From positions 12,428 through 76,427 of the forward strand of contig NZ_JALRNF010000035.1 in NCBI RefSeq assembly GCF_030272895.1: a stretch of DNA of 64,000 bases. Reading direction: 5' to 3'. The translations under genes were made by a program, and so were the position numbers. Shown piece by piece: positions 58,388 to 64,000 of this stretch. The DNA is from Pseudomonas sp. BGr12 (GTDB lineage: Bacteria; Pseudomonadota; Gammaproteobacteria; Pseudomonadales; Pseudomonadaceae). The notes under the pieces are model-generated. The model saw only the letters and a list, made by a program, of their open reading frames with translations. It made no database searches and was not told the DNA's origin. Numbering within the stretch: position 1 is the stretch's first letter; each line of letters opens with the position of its first letter.

Positions 58388-59091
58388 ACCTGCTGCTCCT
58401 TGAAGAGGCCGATTTCATTGCGGCCGACCGCGTAGTGCTGGCTGACCGGCGCTTTACCCACATGCAGGAAATCCACGGGGTCGCCGTGGGCGATACCTTG
58501 CGCGTGGGCCGAATCGGCGGCCTGATGGGCGAGGCCCGGGTGCTGCGCCTGGAAGGCCACGAAGCCGAGCTGTCGGTCAGCTTCGAGCGCGAGCCGCCAG
58601 CCAAGCTGCCACTGACCCTGGTACTGGCCCTGCCACGACCGAAAATGCTCCGCCGGGTGTTCCAGACCGTCGCCACCATGGGCGTACCGAAGCTGATCCT
58701 GGTCAACAGCTACCGGGTCGAGAAGAGCTTCTGGCAAACCCCGTTCCTGGAACCTGAAGCGATTCGCGAGCAACTGGTCCTGGGCCTTGAACAGACCCGC
58801 GACACCATCCTCCCGGAGGTGATCATCGAGAAGCGCTTCAAGCCCTTCGTCGAAGACCGCCTGCCGGCCATTGCCCAGGGCACCCTCGGCCTGGTCGGCC
58901 ATCCCGGCCCCTTCCCGCCCTGCCCGCGCGGCCTGGATGAGCCGGTGACCCTGGCCATCGGCCCGGAAGGCGGCTGGATCCCCTACGAGATCGACTTGCT
59001 GGGCAAGGCCGGGCTCGCCCCGGTACAGCTGGGCGAACGCATCCTGCGCGTGGAGACGGCGGTCACCGCCCTGCTCGCTCGTCTGTTCTGA
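58384..59091 (+). CDS. second RsmE-family SPOUT RNA methyltransferase
   Basis: 235 aa from a GTG at 58384 inside the tatC stop (GTGA). It has the N-terminal PUA-like region and the SPOUT knot with [22 protein letters not shown] and [14 protein letters not shown], so the SAM pocket motifs (GPEGG, LRxETA) are intact. It is clearly different from RsmE at 26522-27241; sequence from ~70-160 diverges. The substrate is not known and could be another rRNA uridine. It appears coupled to tatC. Confidence 0.88.
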   Translation: MNLLLLEEADFIAADRVVLADRRFTHMQEIHGVAVGDTLRVGRIGGLMGEARVLRLEGHEAELSVSFEREPPAKLPLTLVLALPRPKMLRRVFQTVATMGVPKLILVNSYRVEKSFWQTPFLEPEAIREQLVLGLEQTRDTILPEVIIEKRFKPFVEDRLPAIAQGTLGLVGHPGPFPPCPRGLDEPVTLAIGPEGGWIPYEIDLLGKAGLAPVQLGERILRVETAVTALLARLF

Positions 59092-59169
59092 CTTCAGTTT
59101 TGCGGCGCCAGGCCGATGCAGGGGCACGAGAACAATAATCGCCCCTGCCGATCGCAATGGAGTCCCACC

Positions 59170-61086
59170 ATGTACCGTTGGTTAGCCCTGCACCTGGGCA
59201 ACGTGAGCGTCAATCGCAAGCTAGGCATCGGCTTCGGCCTGGTCCTGCTGCTGACCCTGAGCATTACCCTGACCGGCTGGCAGGGTATCAGCGGCATCAC
59301 CAACCGTGGCGACACCCTCGGCGGCATCTCCCAGGTGTTGCAGGCCACCCTCGAACTGCGCGTTGCCCGCCAGGGCTACCAGCTTCGGGGCGACGAAGCC
59401 TCGGCGCAGCAGCTCAACAACGCCCTGGCCAACCTGGAGCGCCAGCTGCAGCAGGTCGACCAGCGCATCACCCGCCCCCAGGACCAGCAGCGCATCGAAC
59501 AGCAGAGCCAGGCCGTGCGCCAGTACCGCCAGGCCCTGGACAGTGCCGAAAAGGCCGCCCGCCAGCGTGAAGCCAGCCGCGAGGTGCTGGGCAGCAGCGC
59601 CGACCAGGCTGCTTCGCTGATTGCCGAAGTCGAGCAACAGCTGCTCGGCGGCAGCGACCTGAACCTGTTCAACAGTGTCGTCGGCGCCAGCAAGCTGCTG
59701 CAGCAGGCGCGCTTCCAGGTGCGCGGCTACACCTACAGCGGCAAGGTCGAGTTCCAGAAGACCGCCCTCGACGCCATCGACCAGGCGACCGCCCAGCTGC
59801 GCACCCTGGCCGAAGTGCTACCGGCCAGCTACACCAGCACCTTCCAGCAAGCGGCACGAGCGCTGGAGCACTACCGTGGCGCCGTGGTGGAGTTCGGCGC
59901 CGCCCAGGCCGCCACCGAACAGGCGACCCAGCAGATGACCGTCCAGGGCCAGATCCTGATCGACCAGAGCCAGCAACTGACCACGGCCCTGACCCAACTG
60001 CGCGACGAGGAAGCAGAGCACGCCAGGTTCATGCTCGGCCTGTCCACGGCATTGGCCCTGCTGCTCGGCGTCCTCGCCGCCTGGGCGATCACCCGGCAGA
60101 TCATCATCCCCCTGCGCCAGACCCTCAGCGCCGCCGACCGGGTCGCCAGCGGCGACCTGCGCCAGGACCTGCACACCGAGCGGCGCGACGAACTGGGCCA
60201 GCTGCAACGCAGCATGCAGCGCATGACCGTCGGCCTGCGCGAGCTGATCGGCGGCATCGGCGATGGCGTGACGCAGATTGCCAGCGCCGCCGAAGAGCTG
60301 TCGGCGGTGACTGAGCAGACCAGTGCCGGGGTCAACAATCAAAAGGTCGAGACCGATCAGGTGGCCACCGCCATGAACGAGATGGCCGCCACCGTCCAGG
60401 AAGTTGCGCGTAACGCTGAAGAAGCCTCGGAAGCGGCGCTGATGGCCGACCAGCAGGCCCGCGAGGGTGACCGGGTGGTGGGCGAAGCCATCGCCCAGAT
60501 CGAGCGCCTGGCCTGCGGCATGAACCACTCCAGCGAGGCCATGGGCCAGCTCAAGAGCGAAAGCGACAAGATCGGCAGCGTGCTCGACGTGATCAAGTCG
60601 GTGGCCCAGCAAACCAACCTGCTGGCCCTCAACGCCGCCATCGAAGCGGCCCGTGCCGGTGAGGCCGGGCGCGGCTTTGCCGTGGTCGCCGACGAAGTCC
60701 GCAGCCTGGCCCAGCGCACCCAGCAATCGACCGAAGAGATCGAAACCCTGATTGCCGGGTTGCAGAGCGGCACGCAACAGGTCGCCAGCACCCTGGACGC
60801 CAGCCGCAGCCTGACCGACAGCAGTGTCGAGCTGACCCGACTGGCCGGCACCTCGCTGGACACCATCACCCGTACCGTGTCGTCGATTCAGGCGATGAAC
60901 CAGCAGATCGCGGCAGCGGCCGAGCAGCAGAGCGCCGTGGCTGAAGAGATCAACCGAAGTGTGATGAATGTGCGGGATGTGTCGGACCAGACCTCGGCGG
61001 CCAGTGAAGAAACGGCGGCCTCGAGTGTCGAGCTGGCGCGGTTGGGGACGCATTTGCAGATGCTGGTGGGCAGGTTCCAGCTTTAA
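59170..61086 (+). CDS. methyl-accepting chemotaxis protein with long helical sensor (HBM type)
   Basis: 638 aa from the ATG at 59170 (GGAG 7 nt upstream). Membrane helix 1 at ~18-40, an all-helical periplasmic sensor of ~240 residues (the bimodular HBM size), membrane helix 2 at ~290-310, HAMP, and the signalling tip [20 protein letters not shown]. No C-terminal pentapeptide for CheR tethering. In P. putida the receptor at this place (McpQ) has an HBM sensor and responds to citrate, so that ligand is plausible but not proven here. Confidence 0.9.
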   Translation: MYRWLALHLGNVSVNRKLGIGFGLVLLLTLSITLTGWQGISGITNRGDTLGGISQVLQATLELRVARQGYQLRGDEASAQQLNNALANLERQLQQVDQRITRPQDQQRIEQQSQAVRQYRQALDSAEKAARQREASREVLGSSADQAASLIAEVEQQLLGGSDLNLFNSVVGASKLLQQARFQVRGYTYSGKVEFQKTALDAIDQATAQLRTLAEVLPASYTSTFQQAARALEHYRGAVVEFGAAQAATEQATQQMTVQGQILIDQSQQLTTALTQLRDEEAEHARFMLGLSTALALLLGVLAAWAITRQIIIPLRQTLSAADRVASGDLRQDLHTERRDELGQLQRSMQRMTVGLRELIGGIGDGVTQIASAAEELSAVTEQTSAGVNNQKVETDQVATAMNEMAATVQEVARNAEEASEAALMADQQAREGDRVVGEAIAQIERLACGMNHSSEAMGQLKSESDKIGSVLDVIKSVAQQTNLLALNAAIEAARAGEAGRGFAVVADEVRSLAQRTQQSTEEIETLIAGLQSGTQQVASTLDASRSLTDSSVELTRLAGTSLDTITRTVSSIQAMNQQIAAAAEQQSAVAEEINRSVMNVRDVSDQTSAASEETAASSVELARLGTHLQMLVGRFQL

Positions 61087-61090
61087 AGGC

Positions 61091-61163
61091 ATCGCGGGGC
61101 AAGCCCGCTCCTACAGGATCTGGGGCATACAGAAAACCTGTAGGAGCGGGCTTGCCCCGCGAT
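61091..61163. repeat. REP pair (inverted)
   Basis: ATCGCGGGGCAAGCCCGCTC and its inverted copy (to 61163) flank a ~25-nt loop between the convergent chemoreceptor and ABC ATPase genes. Confidence 0.92.
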
Positions 61164-61168
61164 GAAAC

Positions 61169-61903
61169 CTACAACACCTGACGCAAGAACGCCTGGGCGC
61201 GCAGGTCCTTGGGCGAGGTGAAGAACGCCTCGGGCGGCGAATCTTCCAGCAGCTTGCCATGGTCGAAGAACAGCACCCGGTCCGCCACTTCCCGGGCAAA
61301 GCCCATTTCGTGGGTCACGCAGACCATGGTCATGCCTTCCAGGGCCAGGGTCTTCATGACATCCAGCACTTCACCGACCATCTCCGGGTCCAGCGCCGAA
61401 GTCGGCTCATCGAACAGCATCACCTTCGGGTCCATGGCCAGGGCCCGGGCGATGGCCACCCGCTGCTGCTGGCCACCAGACAACCGCGACGGGTACTCGT
61501 TGGCCTTCTGGCCGATCCCGACCTTGTCCAGCAACGCCCGGGCCTTGGCCTCGCGCTCAGCCTTGCCGCGCTTGCGTACGACCTTCTGCGCCAGGCACAG
61601 GTTCTCCAGCACGGTCATGTGCGGGAACAGGTTGAAGTGCTGGAACACCATGCCGACCTCGCGGCGATAGGCATTGATGTCGGTCTTGGGGTCGGACAAT
61701 TGCAGGCCATCGATGGCCACAGTGCCTTCGTCGAAGGACTCCAGGCCATTGAGGCAGCGCAGGAAGGTCGACTTGCCCGAACCGGACGGCCCGAGCACCA
61801 CCAGCACCTCGCCCTTGGCAACGTTGGTGCTGACATGGTCGACCGCACGTACCACCTGGCCGCGGGTATCGAAGACTTTTACCAGATCACGGACTTCAAT
61901 CAC
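61169..61903 (-). CDS. polar amino-acid ABC transporter ATP-binding protein
   Basis: 244 aa from the GTG at 61903 (GGAGG 10 nt upstream); TTG 61924 has no ribosome site. Walker [20 protein letters not shown], signature [17 protein letters not shown] and Walker [20 protein letters not shown] place it in the GlnQ/HisP-type family. It energises uptake of a polar amino acid by the adjacent permease and binding protein. Its start overlaps the permease stop. The substrate cannot be assigned. Confidence 0.94.
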   Translation of the reverse strand: MIEVRDLVKVFDTRGQVVRAVDHVSTNVAKGEVLVVLGPSGSGKSTFLRCLNGLESFDEGTVAIDGLQLSDPKTDINAYRREVGMVFQHFNLFPHMTVLENLCLAQKVVRKRGKAEREAKARALLDKVGIGQKANEYPSRLSGGQQQRVAIARALAMDPKVMLFDEPTSALDPEMVGEVLDVMKTLALEGMTMVCVTHEMGFAREVADRVLFFDHGKLLEDSPPEAFFTSPKDLRAQAFLRQVL

Positions 61904-62858
61904 TTTGCGCAAGCCTCCGCTCAAGCCGGCTGGCCATGTGCGACAGCGGCAGGTTGATCAACAGGTACAGACCGGCGACGCAGAACCAGATCTCGAAGGT
62001 CGAGAACGAGGTGGTGATCGCCTCGCGCCCGCTCTTGGTCAGTTCGGTAATGGCGATCACCGAGACCAGCGAGGTGTCCTTGACCAGGCTGATGAATTGC
62101 CCGGCCAGCGGCGGCAGCACGCGCTTGAACGCCTGCGGCAGGATCACGTGGCGCATCGACTGGCCGGCGTTCAGGCCCAGGGAACGGGCAGCTTCGCCCT
62201 GCCCCTTGGCGATCGACTGCACGCCGGCACGGACGATTTCGGCCACGTAGGCGCCGGTGAACAGCGCCAGTGCCGCGACCCCGGCGAACTCGCGGGACAG
62301 GTTGAGCACCGTGCCGATGAAGAAGTAGAAAATGAAGATCTGCACCAGCAGCGGCGTACCGCGCACCAGCTCGACATAGACGGTGGACAGGTCGCGCAGG
62401 GTCGGGTTGTTCGACAGCCGGCAGAGCCCGGCGAACAGGCCGATCACCAGGCCCAGGATTCCGGAGGCCACCGAGATCCAGATGGTGGTCCACAGGCCCC
62501 AGGCCAGTGGGCCCGCCGCCCAATGGTGGGTGACGCCGATGAGGTCGCCTTCGGCCACGTCATCGCCACGTGACAACTGCAGGCTGGCCGATTCGACCTC
62601 GAACACCTGCTCTGCGCCGCTTTCGTCACGCACCGTGACGCTGGCCATGCTGCCTTTGCTGGCGATCGATTCGATGGTGCCGTTTTCGCTGGTGCGCTGG
62701 GCGACTTCCGCCTGGTAGGCGAAGTATTGCGGCACCCGGTTCCAGCTCCACTCGTAGGCAATCATCGAGGTCGCGTAGTACAGGCTCAGCGCCAGGCCCA
62801 CCAGGACCAGCGCTGTCAGCCCGTGCCAGGGCCACTGGGCTTTCTTGTGTTTGATCAC
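61896..62858 (-). CDS. amino-acid ABC transporter permease with periplasmic insertion
   Basis: 320 aa from a GTG at 62858 (GGAAG 8 nt upstream). A first membrane helix (residues ~12-34) is followed by a soluble stretch of ~80 residues (to ~115) facing the periplasm, then by the usual His/Glu/Gln-type permease core with the EAA loop ([31 protein letters not shown]; core [20 protein letters not shown]). Ordinary members of this family are about 220-250 aa. Between the SBP and ATPase genes in one minus-strand operon. Confidence 0.9.
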   Translation of the reverse strand: MIKHKKAQWPWHGLTALVLVGLALSLYYATSMIAYEWSWNRVPQYFAYQAEVAQRTSENGTIESIASKGSMASVTVRDESGAEQVFEVESASLQLSRGDDVAEGDLIGVTHHWAAGPLAWGLWTTIWISVASGILGLVIGLFAGLCRLSNNPTLRDLSTVYVELVRGTPLLVQIFIFYFFIGTVLNLSREFAGVAALALFTGAYVAEIVRAGVQSIAKGQGEAARSLGLNAGQSMRHVILPQAFKRVLPPLAGQFISLVKDTSLVSVIAITELTKSGREAITTSFSTFEIWFCVAGLYLLINLPLSHMASRLERRLAQSD

Positions 62859-62935
62859 TTAAGGTACTTCCGTAAAAGCGAACGCGCAGGACCAGCCTGC
62901 GCGTCGGGTTTCAAGCCAGGTGTAGGACCCAGGCC

Positions 62936-63739
62936 TTATTCCATGTCCTTGAGCCAGGCGGTGTCCTTGAACCACTTGTCGTGGATTCGATCGTAGGTAC
63001 CGTCGTGCTTGATCTGGTGCAGGAAGTTGTTGATGAAGTTCAGGCTGTCGTAGTCGCCCTTCTTCAGGCCGAAGGCCAGGGGTTCGAAGGTGAACGGCTT
63101 GTCGAGGAACAGCAGCTTGCCGGCGCCGGCCTTGTTCACGGCTACCACGTTGTAGGGCGCATCGTAGACGAAGGCATCGGCCTTGCCGTTGACCACGTCC
63201 ATCACCGCTTCCTGCTCGTTGTCATAGCCATGGTACTTGGCCTTGCCGATCAGCTTCTTGGCCACCATCTCGCCGGTGGTGCCGAGCTTGGAGGTCAGGC
63301 GGTACTCTTCACTGTTCAGGTCCTTGTACGACTTGACCTTGTCTGCCAGTTCCTTGCGGATCAGCAGGGTCTGGCCGACGACGATGAAGGGTTCGCTGAA
63401 GTTCAGCTTCAGGTTGCGTTCCTGGGTCAGGGTCATGCCGCTGCCGATCATGTCGAACTTGTCGGTCATCAGCGCCGGGATGATGCCGTCATAGGCGGTG
63501 GAAACCATTTCCAGCTTGACGCCCATGGACTTGGCCATGGCCTTGAGGATATCGACTTCGAAGCCGACGATCTCGCCGCGCTTGTTGGTCATCTGGAACG
63601 GCATGTAGGTCGGGTCCATGCCCACACGCAGGGTGCCGCGCTTGACCGCGTCGTCGATGGCACCGGCCGCCTGGGCGGCATTGACCGCGATCAGCGCCGT
63701 GACGCCGACCAGCAGCATCGACAGGTATTTCTTCAACAT
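62936..63739 (-). CDS. amino-acid ABC transporter periplasmic binding protein
   Basis: 267 aa from the ATG at 63739 (GGGGA 8 nt upstream). A signal peptide (MLKKYLSMLLVGVTALIAVN, ending AAQA) is followed by an SBP_bac_3 domain: TLRVGMDPTYMPFQMTNKRGEIVGFEVDILKAMAK at the mature start (core GMDPTYMPFQMTNKRGEIVG), IGSGMTLTQERNL, and GTTGEMVAKKLIG. It delivers a polar amino acid to the permease. First gene of the operon; ligand not determined. Confidence 0.94.
   Translation of the reverse strand: MLKKYLSMLLVGVTALIAVNAAQAAGAIDDAVKRGTLRVGMDPTYMPFQMTNKRGEIVGFEVDILKAMAKSMGVKLEMVSTAYDGIIPALMTDKFDMIGSGMTLTQERNLKLNFSEPFIVVGQTLLIRKELADKVKSYKDLNSEEYRLTSKLGTTGEMVAKKLIGKAKYHGYDNEQEAVMDVVNGKADAFVYDAPYNVVAVNKAGAGKLLFLDKPFTFEPLAFGLKKGDYDSLNFINNFLHQIKHDGTYDRIHDKWFKDTAWLKDME

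Positions 63740-64000
<261 letters not shown>

Noticed and set aside
61904..61924. TTG start extending the ABC ATPase by seven residues
   Set aside because: No ribosome site in front of it; the GTG at 61903 has GGAGG upstream and gives the usual N-terminus.

Overview
The window is a stretch of core chromosome from a Pseudomonas of the P. putida/P. fluorescens type. The evidence is high GC with strong third-position GC, a medium-chain-length PHA cluster (phaC1-phaZ-phaC2-phaD with convergent phaI-phaF), a Chp/Pil chemosensory cluster in Pseudomonas order, an S-adenosylhomocysteine (SAH) riboswitch before ahcY, a pyrB-pyrC' pair, and many paired REP elements built on a GCGGGCTTGCCCCGCGAT core. 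I see no prophage, insertion sequence, CRISPR array, rRNA or tRNA.

Layout. 1-5.3 kb (minus strand): two small lipoproteins, then the sugar-phosphate genes pgk, epd and tktA. 5.2-17.5 kb: an ArsR-type regulator fused to a methyltransferase-like domain, with a perfect 30-bp palindromic operator candidate, is followed by metK; then ligB, small envelope genes, mltA, a MAPEG protein, a DMT exporter, a Na+/H+ antiporter and a thioesterase; then a riboswitch-controlled ahcY and metF. The activated methyl cycle is thus gathered here under two apparently separate SAH-related control elements. 17.5-28 kb: a putative glycosyltransferase-fold protein, an orphan periplasmic solute-binding protein, rhlE, yceI-cytochrome b561, a flavin amine oxidase with a histone-like tail, bioA, rsmE and a TrhA/hemolysin III protein.

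27.9-37.2 kb (minus strand): pilG-pilH-pilI-pilJ-chpA-chpC, the twitching/surface-sensing chemosensory cluster, without the adaptation enzymes PilK and ChpB. 37.4-43.4 kb: gshB, a TonB homologue, algH (yqgE), ruvX, pyrR, pyrB and pyrC' (a dihydroorotase homologue without its metal-binding His-x-His). 43.4-46 kb: hslVU behind a clear heat-shock promoter, and a DUF971 gene. 46-53 kb: the complete mcl-PHA locus (two synthases, depolymerase, regulator, two phasins, and a small granule-associated protein gene). 53-58.4 kb: ubiE-ubiJ-ubiB, hisI-hisE and tatABC. 58.4-63.8 kb: a second RsmE-family protein, an HBM-type chemoreceptor, and a polar amino-acid ABC transporter operon.

The last ~140 bases (48 consecutive Gs entered from inside a REP element, then low-complexity sequence) look like a sequencing or assembly artefact, not genome. 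Most of the window is conserved housekeeping sequence, and I found no convincing wholly new system. The best leads are the ArsR-methyltransferase regulator with its palindrome, the adaptation-less Chp cluster with a Gln-substituted Hpt domain, the second RsmE-family enzyme, the amine oxidase tail, and the C12 tract before the antiporter gene.
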